DNA from: Nyssa sinensis
Lineage: Eukaryota; Streptophyta; Magnoliopsida; Cornales; Nyssaceae
Assembly (NCBI GenBank): GCA_008638375.1
Contig: CM018041.1
Span: 3,959,501-4,023,500, forward strand
Reading direction: 5' to 3'
Length of the DNA stretch: 64,000 bases
Below are positions 1 through 11,290 of the stretch, one piece after another. The position numbers were made by a program, and so were the translations under genes. The notes under the pieces are model-generated. The model was not told the DNA's origin, made no database searches, and saw only the letters and a list, made by a program, of their open reading frames with translations. Every line of letters begins with the position of its first letter. The stretch's first letter is position 1.

Positions 1-416
1 TTGTCCTGGATAAAAGTTCCATAGTTTTGTAGTCTTGAAAAAAGCATAAGTAACTGTCTCTAGCTTAGCAATGTCTAACTTACCTCTAAGAGAGAGGTTA
101 ATTGGCAAGTGGTTGTTATGAATTCACCTGAATTCTCGATAACCTGTTTGCGACTCGATCCCGGAGAAAATTTTTGACCCGATTTTGTTTTTTTGGCTCC
201 AGTAGCCTCTCCGTCCTAACGGAGAATTGGTTCCCGTCCAAATGGAAAATGCTTCTCCATTCAGATGCAGTGTGGGATTTGAGAGCCGGTTTGTTTCAGG
301 ATTTGAAAATTTCGTTATCCTCCTATGTAAGAGTGTTATTGTTCTAGGGTCAAATTATTGTGTGAGAGGAGCCTGCTTTGTGAACTATCGTTGGGGGTAA
401 AGGGAGATTTTAGGTT

Positions 417-597
417 TGTGAGTGTTTCATTCTTTGTAGTTTTTGATACATAGTGAATTGATCATCGCTGCCCGTAAATGTAAGCATCTTTCCGAACCAG
501 CTATTTTGTGTCTTCTCTGTATGCTTTTTGCTCATCTTTCTTGTTTGAGATTGATTCATTATTTAATTTGGTTGCTTTCACACAACATTAATTGCAT
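417..597 (+). repeat. Decayed LTR-retrotransposon segment, copy A
   Basis: This stretch aligns by eye with 13671-13858 in the same orientation. Shared blocks include a 'tttgatRcatagtgRattgat' stretch, 'ccgaacca', 'tcttctctRtg' and 'gattgatt'. The arrangement (a 'catagtg(g)attg' block, then 'ccgaaccacgta', then a T-rich run to a terminal CA) resembles the end of many plant Copia LTRs and their leaders. That family link is from general knowledge, not a search. No polymerase or integrase frames survive nearby. Confidence 0.45.
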
Positions 598-1739
598 TAG
601 AAGTTAATATGTTTCCATCCTATGCATTTTAGTCTTGAACTCGTTACTTTTCTTTAGATCTTCATCCATTAGAGCTCTTTTACTAAACAAAAGTCTGGAT
701 ATAACTGTTTCTATATCATCACTAACATATGGGGATAAAACATGCTATATTTCACACTATCTAGGTGACACATTTATCCATCAATATGATGTGTACTATT
801 GGGTCATTGTAGCATAAAAGTTGGGCTGATCAATCTTATGGTTCTGAGAATGTGCTTAAAATTTAATGAAGGAACTATTCAAAATCAAAACATAATGAAA
901 ATTATTGTTATGTCAAAATTCTATGATAAATACAATTGATTAAATTGTTTAGTAGTTGTATTGGGTCTCAATAGATTACTAGTGAACTCAACTTAACTAA
1001 ATTCAACAAAGTTTTATCTCAACTATTTGGAGTTGGTTACATGAATTATGTCTTGCCATACCACTCTATTTAAGGACATTTCTGTAGTTAGATCACAGAT
1101 TATAATGAACCAATATACAAAAATAGATTACTAATGAACTTGCTATCTGAGTGTGCAGCATTTGCTCAATAATTGTTTGCACAATGCTATACAGAATATG
1201 TCTTCTCAATTGTACTCTGATTCTTTTTTATTTTTTAATTATAATTGTTCCTGCATGTTTGTAAAAGCATACAAGCATGCATAAATTAGCAGTGTAAATG
1301 TATTCATCAAATTATTCCTTCTGTTATCAGTTGGTGTAGCCTGTTAACTTTATAGAATTTTATTTTTAGTATGCATAAATTAGCCTGTTAGCTTTATTGA
1401 AGTTTAATTTCTAGTGTAATGTTCTCTTTTTCTTTTGCTTTCTTTGTCACTGTTTGATTGTGTTATAAATTATGAGTTGTACAACTTCTATTATTCAAGA
1501 AACAGCTTAAATAATTTGAACCTGTAGCCTCCCTAAAAGGAGATGGGCTAAATAAATGTTTTAGGGAGAGAAGGGAACCCAAATTCTTTATCTGGGCAAA
1601 GGTAAAAAACTGATTAGTCTCTCTCTCAGGGGGTACAGCCTATACTTCACCTTTTCTTTTCTTTAAAGTAAATTACGCAAATCCCCTTGGTTGAAAATGA
1701 ATATGGCTTTTTCTACATGCAATGGTGTGTATTAAAGTC
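598..1739. other. Intergenic, nothing recognised
   Basis: AT-rich DNA with no ORF of note, no RNA gene and no clear repeat structure seen. Confidence 0.6.
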
Positions 1740-2530
1740 CACATCACCAAACTCCCTCATATGACGATTGTGGCTATTAGGTCCCCCCTTAGCTCCTTAT
1801 CCCGGTGTGGAGGCTATTCAACTTGGCTCACGAGACAATAACCGTTCTGTTTCTTCTCTCACGTGAAAGTCATTCAACTTGGTTTACGCGACAATATAAA
1901 CGGTTGGAAACTACCACTTGTAGAAGCACGAAGGTTCCAAAAGACACTAGATTTCCAATAGCGTGAAGGTATCTAGAAAATATAATGATTTTTCAACTAT
2001 AACATGTTCATGAGCAAGGAGAACCATATTAATGGCTCCCTCATGAACAATAACAACTTGTAAAACTTCATGAAGTCTCACGATGCCATGCTCTCTCACG
2101 TTCGGGATAACAAGGGTCTTGTAAGGTGGTAGTTAAAGTAACAAGATCTCTAGACAATATTGCGCAATTTATGTGTGAAGCTTTTTGGAACTTCTAGAAT
2201 CAAGAGATTCCCTAAATTTTCACCTAATTTGGACATTAGTAGGACACTCGTCAAATCTAAGGCACTCACGTGAGGCTTAGGGATTGAAACTGTGATTGAC
2301 CTACTATAAATACCTCTCAACTACTACTGTAAAAAGGGTAATAATTTTTATCTACCACTTGAAAGAGTTGAACATCCCAGGTCTCGTCCCACTCTCTCAT
2401 GAATATCTCGTAAAGATTCTGGACTACCTTACTTTCTCCTTGTCATTTTACTCCGAGCGTTCACCTGACATTTTACGTGCAAATTGCACTTATTCTAACA
2501 ACTCACATCTCAGACCCCGCTAACATCCAT
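1740..2530 (+). repeat. Possible decayed LTR or LTR leader
   Basis: This block is less AT-rich than its surroundings and is organised like a plant LTR. A TATA-type box (ctataaatacc, about 2303-2313) is followed by a leader containing 'ctccgagcgttcacctgac' and a GC-richer end near 2515. A short ORF (2296-2523) has no recognisable protein and is probably incidental. No matching second LTR, primer-binding site or internal genes were identified, so this is a suggestion only. Confidence 0.3.
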
Positions 2531-2876
2531 GGTATCTAGGTTGTCCACAAAGGGCAATTAAGCAATTTTGCTTTTGAAATGAAGCCCAGGGTAGTGCGAA
2601 TAACATTTTACTCAATATTATAAATTTTTTTTGGTTGAAGAAAATGATTTGGAAGTTGTTTTCCTTCTATTTGGATTATTATTATTATTTTGGCGCTTTC
2701 GGATGAGATAAGCGCTTCCTCTCCAAACGTTTGCATGGTTATATATTTATCCTGAAGGAACAGATTTGGATTGACCATGGGGACCAGAATGGAGCTTTGG
2801 ATGAGAATCATTCCTCTCCACTCCTCAAATTTGGGTATGATTTTCTTATATTTTCCCATTCTCCACTGTTGTCTAC

Positions 2877-2880
<4 letters not shown>

Positions 2881-2928
<48 letters not shown>

Positions 2929-2950
2929 TACACATACACACACACACACA
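2881..2950. repeat. Compound microsatellite (TA)20 then (CA)n
   Basis: A perfect (TA)20 tract at 2881-2920 runs directly into an imperfect CA tract at 2921-2950. Reading frames across it give only Tyr-Ile or Cys-Val repeats and are not genes. Confidence 0.97.
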
Positions 2951-3310
2951 AGTCAGGCAAATAAAAGGAGGAGCCTTTTTTTGTTTTTGACTTAAATTTA
3001 ATTTTATAATTATTGGTTGCCCAAATTTAGTGAAAATATTAGTGATCACAATAGGGATCAGTGTGTAAAAGTAAAAACATCTTTCCAGTTTAACATGTAC
3101 ACAACCCTTTTTTTTTAAAAAATTATCTTCTTTGTATAATTTTTTTCTTATCGGAAACAATTTTTTTTTTTTTTTTTACATATGAACCCTGTGATTTCAA
3201 CCCTCTGTAACTGATGCTTTAAAATGGTTTGCCATGATGGCTTTTGGGAAACAAAATAATTAAATAAAAAATAAATGAGAAAGAAATGAATAGGAGAGTA
3301 GCTAAATTGT

Positions 3311-3660
3311 AGGGCTACATGTGAGTTGAGGCCGAGCTAGAGCTAAATAGTGAGTTGTTTAAGTTTAGTTTGTTAAAATAAATAAGTTTTAAATTGTGAT
3401 CAAGATTGTTTTGTTTATTTCTTGTACCGATCTCATACAAGCTTTTAATTTAGTCAATCGCGGGTTAAGTTTTAGTGGCTCTTTTTTTTTTAAAAAAAAA
3501 ATAGTATTAGACTATTTATTAATTTATTGAGTTGAGTTCAATAAATTAATGAGTTTTAAAATACGTTAAAGTTTGATTTACTTATTTTATAGATTGATTT
3601 TAAACGAGCGTCTAACCAAATTTAACTTGACTAACTTAGTTCATTTTATAACTTTATAAA
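3311..3660. mobile_element. MITE-like repeat copy (hAT-type)
   Basis: It begins with 'tagggctacatgtgagttg' and continues with the 'gccgagctagagctaaatag' and 'aaacgagcgtctaa' blocks of a common plant non-autonomous DNA element whose ends look like TAGGG(G)TGTAA. Similar blocks recur at about 10273, 19049, 22210, 27000 and 50560 in this window. The right end and any target-site duplication could not be fixed. Confidence 0.4.
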
Positions 3661-5230
3661 GTGAAATACATTATACGTAAATCATTATTTATTTTTCCTT
3701 TGAATTAGACTAAAGTACAATATGAGATAGTTTTGGCGCACATTGGTAGAATGCGGGCTGCGAGACCGACGGCGCCGGGCCTGACAATTTTGGCACTGAA
3801 GAGGTGAATTTGAACACGCAAATGGTAGCATTCAGTCCTGCTTCTCTCCATCGACAATCCTTGAAATTTGGCAAGTCTTAAACAGCTGAATACGCACATG
3901 TTTTTATGACACATTCTTTCGAGTTTATAGCTCTTGGATGGTTAGCATCATGGCAAAGACAAAAGCCTATTTCCCACTTCTTGCTATAATTAGTTTTTGG
4001 TCATATGATTTTTTTTTAATAAAAAAAAAAAAGATATTTGAAAACAATTATTCAGTGATTCAAAGGTTCAGATTGAAAGTTACATGTGTAATAATGTATT
4101 GTACATGCACATCACGTGTAATAATGTAATTATACATGCACATTTAGGTTTATCATTTCATTGAGGCGGACAATTGAACATGAACGGCTCAATCATAAAG
4201 TCAACAAAGCAATTATTTTAAACTTCACTTAAATGTAAGGCTTCAAATTTTATATATTATAATATAATAAAATTAGAAGTTTAAAATTAATAAAAGTTTA
4301 ATTCTAAAAAAGATTTAAGACTTATGAATTTATAGTATAATAAAAATAAAACTTAATTCTATTAATAAAATTTTATTTGATATATTACTCTAATATTTTA
4401 TTATTATCTATTTAAATAAAAAAATAATATAAAAACTCTATTATTAGAGTTTTATTTAACATATACTTCTTCATTGTTGAAAACAATTAAATTTTATATA
4501 ATAAAAATAAAATAAGATATATATATATATAAATAAAGTAAAAATTATATTAATATTTAAAAAGATTTCATTTAGAGTTATTTTTTTTTTTATTGCTTTA
4601 AGTCTTTAATTGTCTAAATTTGATGATACAATTGAATAATTTTCCTTGAAACTCAATTCACCACCTATCATTATCTGACATTAGCTAACGATTCCTTGCA
4701 TTAAAATCAATTGTAAGGAACCCCACCAACAATCCGATGCCCTTGGCGGGCTTGAATCTTCTTAATGTGATTAACGTGATAGTGTGTAGTAGTATGGTGA
4801 TGTTTCGGTCATGAGTTGGATTTCTTAGTGGTATGTTTGATTTTTCAGCACAGTGGAGTGATTTTGGGATTGTTGGATTTCATTGGATAACTCAACACGG
4901 CTCATCGTAGTCTCCTCTGTATCCGCTGCCATCATTCAGACGTAACCATTCCGTTGCATCACCACCAACATATATTTGTGAAATTTATTTTGTTTCATTT
5001 AATTCGTTTCATGCAATGATTTGGGGATTGTTGGGTTGGGTTTCATTTTCTTTCCATATATTTAATTCCGAAGTTCAGTTCTCTATCTTATTACTTTGAC
5101 ACCGCTCTACGAGTCTTCGAGGCCACAGAGTAGGCTTTCACTGAAGTACCAACAGAGAATTGTACTTTAGATAGAGAAAAAGCAAAAATTAACAATAATT
5201 TGTTTTTGGAGAGAGAGCGTTTCAGCTTTT
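3661..5230. other. Intergenic, AT-rich, nothing recognised
   Basis: Long A/T-rich stretch (especially 4200-4620) without a supportable gene. Short ORFs here have no family features. Confidence 0.6.
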
Positions 5231-5465
5231 TAAAACTCAAGTGTTAAGGAGAGGAAGAAAAAATTCTTATACATAAACCAGAGGAGTTAGACACGGACGA
5301 TGTGAAACAATTCAACACGCTCCCTAGATTACATTACCCGCAGAGAGAAGACAGGTGAGCGGTCCTGTGCAACTCCTTAAAACTCAGGTGTTAAAAAGAG
5401 GAAGAGAAAACTCTATTATATATAAATCAGAGGACTTAAAAACGGACGATGTAGAACAATTCAAT
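5231..5465 (+). repeat. Diverged direct repeat, two units of about 86 bp
   Basis: Units at about 5231-5316 and 5379-5465 share 'taaaactcaRgtgttaa', 'gaggaaga', 'aRaccagagga' and 'cggacgatgt-aacaattcaa' blocks, separated by about 60 bp that end in 'gtcctgtgcaactcc'. The 'cgatgtg..acaattcaacac' string resembles segments common in plant LTRs, so this may be a scarred LTR fragment. Confidence 0.6.
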
Positions 5466-5918
5466 ACAAATAAATTAATATTTCAAATAATAAGAGAGCT
5501 ATGGAAACTTTTCAAGTAAGACGGGTTTGAAAAGTTTTCAAATAATGGAACATGCATGAAAAATCTTCAAATAAGATCAAAGTGATATGTCCCACAGAAG
5601 TGACGGAACAGAGAAGTTCTTGGGTTTTTTGTCAGAAAACTTTCATTGACTTCTACATAAGTGAAATTAGATTTGCTACCTCATCTTCGATGGTCTAAGT
5701 TTGCGAGGTTTGGCATAATGGATATCCTTGAGGCACAACTCAACTCAAGGGCTCCCTTGCAAGGATTCTTAAAAATAGTGGTAAGCTTTCTGGATAAATC
5801 AAATTTGGAGGTTAATAATACACATGTTCTTCTTTGACTCTTTTATTTAGGGGAACCTCACAGAAACATATGGGTTGTACTTGTATCTATCATTTATTGC
5901 CACGTATGTAACGTTACT

Positions 5919-5931
5919 GAAACTTCTCGAA
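5919..5931 (+). promoter_or_regulatory. Heat-shock element 1 (perfect three-unit HSE)
   Basis: The sequence GAA-ac-TTC-tc-GAA matches the plant HSE consensus nGAAnnTTCnnGAAn at all nine core bases. It lies 388 bases upstream of the heat-stress factor start codon at 6319, on the same strand. HSF trimers bind this element, so the downstream HSF gene is probably itself heat-induced. Confidence 0.75.
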
Positions 5932-6073
5932 AAGGCGTAACATACCTTCTCCTACTTTCTTTTATTTTTCTTCGCTTCAATTTCCTTATTATTATTATTA
6001 CTATTTTGTTTCGGGGAATTAAGATCTCTTATCTATTCCTGTATTCCCCACCCATTGTTTATATGTTTCATGC

Positions 6074-6086
6074 GAAACTTCTAGAA
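6074..6086 (+). promoter_or_regulatory. Heat-shock element 2 (perfect three-unit HSE)
   Basis: GAA-ac-TTC-ta-GAA is again a perfect three-unit HSE. It differs from the element at 5919-5931 at one spacer base only. It sits 233 bases upstream of the start codon at 6319, so it is either proximal promoter or early 5' leader. The transcription start was not identified. Confidence 0.75.
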
Positions 6087-6318
6087 TTGCCCAAAAACAC
6101 ACTCATTGTTCGCCAAAGCTTCTCTCTCCCAATCCCTCCCTCTAATCCTCTCTCGATTTTTCATTTCCCCATCAGATCTGCTTCAATAATTTCGTCTATC
6201 ATCAATCTTTTTAGGTATGACTTTTTTCATCCTTCTTTTTTGTTCTTCGTTCAAATCTTTCTTTTTCGTTTTTTAATCTTGATTTTGATGGTATTGGGTT
6301 GGTTAGGGTGTGACGGCG

Positions 6319-7400
6319 ATGGTTCCGCCGCCCGGGGAGCAGAACGGCGGAGAATTGACGGCTGGGGATGCACCGAGATCTCTCCCGACACCGTTTTTGA
6401 CCAAAACGTATCAGCTTGTGGATGACCGTACGATCGACGATGTGATCTCGTGGAACGAAGACGGATCTACCTTCATCGTATGGAATCCAACTGAATTTGC
6501 CAGAGATTTACTTCCAAAGTATTTTAAGCACAATAATTTCTCGAGCTTTGTTCGTCAACTCAACACCTATGTGAGTAATTTTCATAAAAATCGTCTTAAA
6601 CGATCTGATTCAAAGCTTCATTTTTTATTTATTTATTTATGGTTTTGATGAATTTTTTTTTTTTTTTTTGAATTGATAGGGATTTCGAAAAGTAGTACCT
6701 GATCGGTGGGAATTCTCAAACGAATGCTTTCGCAAAGGTGAAAAACGCCTTTTATGCGATATACAGCGTCGGAAAATTGCAACTCCCACCGCAGCCGGCG
6801 CTGCTATCGCGGTGACGGTGGCGGCGATACCGGTACCGCCTGCACGGTCGTCTCCTACAAATTCAGGTGACGAACAAGCTATCTCGTCGAATTCGCCACC
6901 GGCAGCCGCATCTATATTGCGTCGAGAATCGAGCTGCGGTGGCAGTACAGCCGAGCTCATCGACGAAAACGAAAGATTGAGAAAGGAGAACGTCCAGCTC
7001 AACCGAGAGTTGAGTCAAATGAAGAGTTTATGCAACAATATATACAATTTAATGTCGAATTACGCGAATAACCAATCGGAAAGCAGTTTTCAAGCGATTA
7101 AACCGCTCGATCTGTTACCGGTTAAGCGGGTACGCGTGCGATCCTGATATCATCGTCGGTGGAAATGATCGGACGAAACCGGAGGAGGAAACGAGTGCGA
7201 GATTGTTTGGTGTTGCACTGGGTGTGAAACGGGGAAGGGAAAGTGAAAGCAAGACGGCGGAGCACCATAAAGATCTGCGACTTCAGCAGCCTGGGACGGA
7301 GCTGGTGAAATCAGAGCCGTTGGATCATCAAAACGGTGATAATCAAGAAACACCGTGGCTCCGCCAGTTCAACCGACCCAATCAGAGGGTCTGTAATTGA
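6319..7400 (+). CDS. Class B heat-stress transcription factor (HsfB2-like), frame broken in exon 2
   Basis: DNA-binding repressor of the heat-stress response in the nucleus. Exon 1 is 6319-6570 (84 codons; the upstream GTG at 6310 was not used because ATG 6319 fits the family start). A 109-base phase-0 intron follows (GTGAGT donor at 6571, AG acceptor 6678-6679) in the position typical of plant HSFs, inside the DNA-binding domain (NTY|GFRKV). Exon 2 continues with [17 protein letters not shown], then a Pro/Ser linker and a coiled-coil oligomerisation region ([16 protein letters not shown]) without the class A insertion. This frame stops at 7145-7147 (TGA). The next frame, open across this point, carries the class B repressor motif [11 protein letters not shown] (about 7197-7229) and ends at 7398-7400. 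One extra base somewhere about 7090-7147 would explain the split. As written, the protein lacks its repressor tail. The family call is firm; B2 subclass is from general resemblance. Confidence 0.88.
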
Positions 7401-7625
7401 GATAGTAGGTGGAGATTAGATTAGACTGATGAATCCAGCAGGTGTAGAAGTGTCCGCACGAGGAGAGGCATGTGCCAAATGGGTCACGTGCTTAGCAAAA
7501 TGTTTCGTGGGGACCGATTTCAAGAAGGTTCCTGCACTTTCTACTTTCTGTTTTTTTTTTTTTCTATTGTAGGAAGGGGAAAAAAGAAGTATCTTTTTAT
7601 TATTAGTTACTTAATTTTATAATCT

Positions 7626-7650
7626 AAAAGTGTTTTCATAAAACACTTTT
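7626..7650. other. Perfect inverted repeat, 11-base arms, 3-base loop
   Basis: AAAAGTGTTTT-cat-AAAACACTTTT. It lies about 225 bases past the end of the HSF coding region. It could be a 3' UTR hairpin or a transposon tip. No function can be assigned. Confidence 0.7.
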
Positions 7651-10094
7651 TGGAACGCTTTTCATGAACTTAATTTATGTCAGAGAAGCTAATTTGTGTG
7701 TATTGAGGTAGTTAAAAACTTTTTATATTTATTCGAATCAAAAAAAATTATTTAACATTCATTTGTTTTATATTGAAAGTATACACCTGATATTGCTCTT
7801 AGCCTGCTAAGAGTGGAAGGGAAGCATAAGGTAGGTTGGAAAATGCCCAGAGAAATTTGACTTGGTCGAGTCTAAGTTTTCTTGTTCGTATCAGTGGACG
7901 TTACCAATTATACCTAGCTCTGCTCGAGTTTAAGAAATACCCAAAGCGCCTATACAATTGTTATTTCAGTTTGTTTTTACTTTCGTTGTTCGCTCCAACA
8001 AACACCGCTGTCATGCGAAGATGCATCTAGCAAAATCCTAGTTAATGTAACAAACTTAGTGACCAATGTTAGCCCTAAAGGCTAGTTTTACTAGAAAGGG
8101 CTTTAGAGAGGGTCTCCTGTGTCAATCTCGGGTCAGTCTTGTGGGCGTAGTGTGTTGGTAAAACATGTCTCAACTCTCTAGTGCTTGATGAGAATTTGGT
8201 GTGAGTTTGAATTTTCATTGTTAGACCAATAAAGTCTTTAAAGTTTTAAAATTTTGACTTTTTTTTTGTATTTTTTATAAGTTTTTTTATATAAATTTTA
8301 GGAATTGTTTTTAATTTTTTTTTTATATTTGTACCAAAATAATCTTGTAAAATATTATTTATCGTATTTTGTTCTTCCATAAATTTAAGGTCTAGAAATT
8401 TGCCATTATTTATTGTTGTACGAGTCCTTTGAAGTCAAGTCTTAAAAAGGGAGATTTTCTTTGGAGTTTGGCTTCTTTTTTTTTTAATAAAGGGGAATGT
8501 AAGAAGGGAAAGTATGTGTTTTGTGAAAGCATTGGGTAGAGAAAAGGCCGAAGGCATGGCATTTTCGTGGACAGCAGAGAAGTGCGACAGTGACATTTTG
8601 GTTTATAAAAGGAATTTTGGACACGGCCACATTTTTTGTAATTGACGGTTCCTGCGATGCGATATTTCCTCCTATCATATTGGATATCATTGGTTATACT
8701 TTTATCATAAAGTGTTTGTGGTGCCCGTGGGCTGCCTTGGTGTTATGCTACGGGCATGCCCAACCTTGTCACGGGTTGATGAAAGGTGATGGGCTTGGCA
8801 CACCCTGTGGGTTAGGGCATTAAATTGGTGACAATGACCATACAAGTTTTTGTATCTACCAGATTCATAAACCCAATTGGAATATCACTTTTTACCAAAA
8901 AAAATATTCTATCACATGATAAGATGTTATTTATTTGAATTCATCAATCAAGTTGTTTTAGTAGCTAAGAATAGGTTCTAACAATTGAGTCATTAGAATT
9001 GTTATAATTATATTTTAATAATTCAATTCTAAAATAATATTCTAATGTCCGAAAGATCAAGGCATGAGTTGGGTATAGTCTTAGATACACTTGTGGGCTC
9101 AACACATGGGGCTAAGTGACGTGATGACAAGTGGGAGAATTGTCCATACTTTTGAAGGTTGGGCGCGGAATCAAGATAAGACAATTGTAGGTTGGGACAA
9201 TATAAAGGGTTTTTAAAATAAAAATTTCTGAAAAGATTAGATATAAGTGATCTTATATCTACATGCACAAATCCATAATTCTTGGGTGCTTTATTGTATT
9301 GTATTGTCTTATTTCTATTTTATGCCTTAGTTACTGATAATATAGTATGTGTACTATCATGAGAAGTATCTAGTAGGCATAACTTGAAGGTTGTATGATT
9401 TAAAGTGAGACAAAATTAGAGGACTCTGTGTTTTCACAACACAAGAATTTGAAGAAGAATTTAGGCCAACAAGTACAATGAATAGCTCCTTGTGAAATCT
9501 ACAGATAACAAGTTACAAAAGAGTGTATGGAATATGGAAACACTACAAATCTAATTTTAAATTAAATTCTCATGACACTGGCAGATTTTTTTTTGACTGA
9601 CTCAATTTTGGGATTCATGATTCATATATTTGATTCGGAATAAATCAAACTCACCACTGTATCGGCTGTGGATACGCTGTTTTTTTGGGTCAAATTTGTG
9701 TCTTTACACCTTTTAATGATAGTTCTATTCCTTACTTACTTCATGTGGAAAAAGACTCCAAATAAGTTGTCGTTTAGAGGCAAACTTTTACTTTTTTTTA
9801 TATTTTAATTTTGGGTATAAATCAATTTTTTCTCAAATGTTTTTTTTAGTCAAATTAACAGTTTATTTTTAAAAAAAATTTTTATAAAAATAATATAAGA
9901 GACATCTATTATTCAATTTTATCAATAATATTACAGAATTTCATCATAATAGAGGCCAAGGGAAGGCCCATCTCCACCAATTACAGGTTTAGCTCCCAAT
10001 GATTATTTGGCTGTATCTATTTGTTATTCACCTCATCACATAGTATTTGTCTTTCTAGAGAGATGCAATTGCCATGACTAAATGCTACTTGTTG

Positions 10095-10111
10095 CCCCCC
10101 CCCCCCCCCCC
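10095..10111. repeat. Poly(C) tract, 17 bases
   Basis: Uninterrupted run of C followed by T5. The length of such runs is error-prone in sequencing. Confidence 0.9.
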
Positions 10112-10272
10112 TTTTTGTCTAATACAAAAAAAAATCTCAAGAACATTATTCTAATTTTGTTGGTGGATAAATTCCCCAATCCTAACAAGACACATAGCGA
10201 GAGTAGAATTAAAAACTTGTACTTATAAGATACTTATTTTTGTCATTTTCGTCACTGACCACCCTTTTGATA

Positions 10273-10735
10273 GGGGGTGTAAGTCGAGCAAATCAGATTT
10301 GGGTTGAGTTATATTCCAAGTCCAGTTCAAGATGTGAGACGGTAAGATCGAGTCCAACCTTAAACCTGAACAATTCAACCTGAGTACGATCTGAACTAAA
10401 GTTTAATGGTATCGAATTCAGCCCAAACTTGAAAAAAATGAGCTCACCTGATAATAAAATTTGTTTATTTTTCTTCCCTACTTTTGGCTCAATTAATTGT
10501 TGGGTATATTTATTTAAATCAAATGATAACAACAAAAAATACTTAATTGACATTTATGATTGAATTATATTTCTTAATCAATATATATTGTTCGGGCTCA
10601 AATTTTTTAAGTCTTAGTCCAAACTCAACTTGAAATTAAGTTAGATCAGACTTCATTTTAAGTATAAAAAATGTTAATTCAGGTCTAAAAAAACTTGGGT
10701 TGAGTCTTTGAGCTGTCCAAATTACACCCTTACCC
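10273..10735. mobile_element. MITE-like element (hAT-type) with imperfect terminal repeats
   Basis: The left end 'agggggtgtaagtcgagc' and the right end 'ctgtccaaattacacccttac' (its complement begins gtaagggtgtaa) form an imperfect inverted repeat around about 450 bp of AT-rich non-coding DNA. The interior contains repeated 'gggttgag', 'caacc(t)gag' and 'gaacaattcaacc' phrases typical of this plant repeat family. No transposase frame is present. Confidence 0.5.
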
Positions 10736-10789
10736 TTGGGGATTTCTTGTTGCCCTAGCAGTATCTTGTCATGTTCGGGTCTTGTTAAG

Positions 10790-11290
10790 GCATAAATATT
10801 CGAAAATATGTGTGAACCCAAACCCGACACTATTAACTAATCGTGTCAAATTTCAAAACCCAAACCCAACTCATTTATTAAACAGGTTACACGTATCGAC
10901 ACACTTAACCCGTTTATTTTAATTTTTTTATTTTTTAAACAAAAAAATTTACCTATCTTTTAATATATATATAGATAATTTTTAGGTTTAGTAACTTTGG
11001 ATATAGGCCAAATCAAAGTAGAAAACTCTTTTATAAATAAAAAATCTTAAAACCTTGATAAATATTTGATGTGAGATGAATTACCTTAACTTATAATATA
11101 TTTTATAATTAAACGTGTTAAGTCGTGTTAAACGGATTAACACTAGTAAAACCTAAATCCGACCTATTTATTAATCGTGTTATACATGTCAACCCGTTTA
11201 TGATCCAAACTTATTTATGCTAAAATCAAACCTGTTAACTTCATGTCTTATTCGAATGGTATTAGTCGTGTTAAAAATTGACACCCCTAC
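10790..11290. mobile_element. Second MITE-like repeat, truncated at left
   Basis: Repeated 'aacccgac', 'cgtgttaa' and 'aacccgttta' phrases end in 'aattgacacccctac', whose complement is the TAGGGGTGTCAA terminus of a common plant repeat. The matching left terminus was not found, so the element looks truncated or nested beside the copy at 10273-10735. Confidence 0.4.

Larger units (their letters stand above)
7401..10272. other. Intergenic after the HSF gene
   Basis: No supportable gene. It holds a perfect hairpin (7626-7650) and otherwise AT-rich sequence. Short ORFs at 7836-8030, 8590-8823 and 9029-9268 (-) show no family features. Confidence 0.55.

Noticed and set aside
2608..3160. Overlapping ORFs rich in Tyr-Ile and Cys-Val
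   Set aside because: They are translations of the (TA)n(CA)n microsatellite.
6006..6425. Upstream ORF of 139 codons before and overlapping the HSF start
   Set aside because: It begins at a TTG, not ATG, and its low-complexity Phe/Ser content reflects the T-rich leader. Not supported as a regulatory uORF.
8100..8240. Possible tRNA-derived SINE (weak box A and box B look-alikes)
   Set aside because: The boxes match poorly and no conserved 3' domain or tail follows, unlike the clear SINE at 48508.
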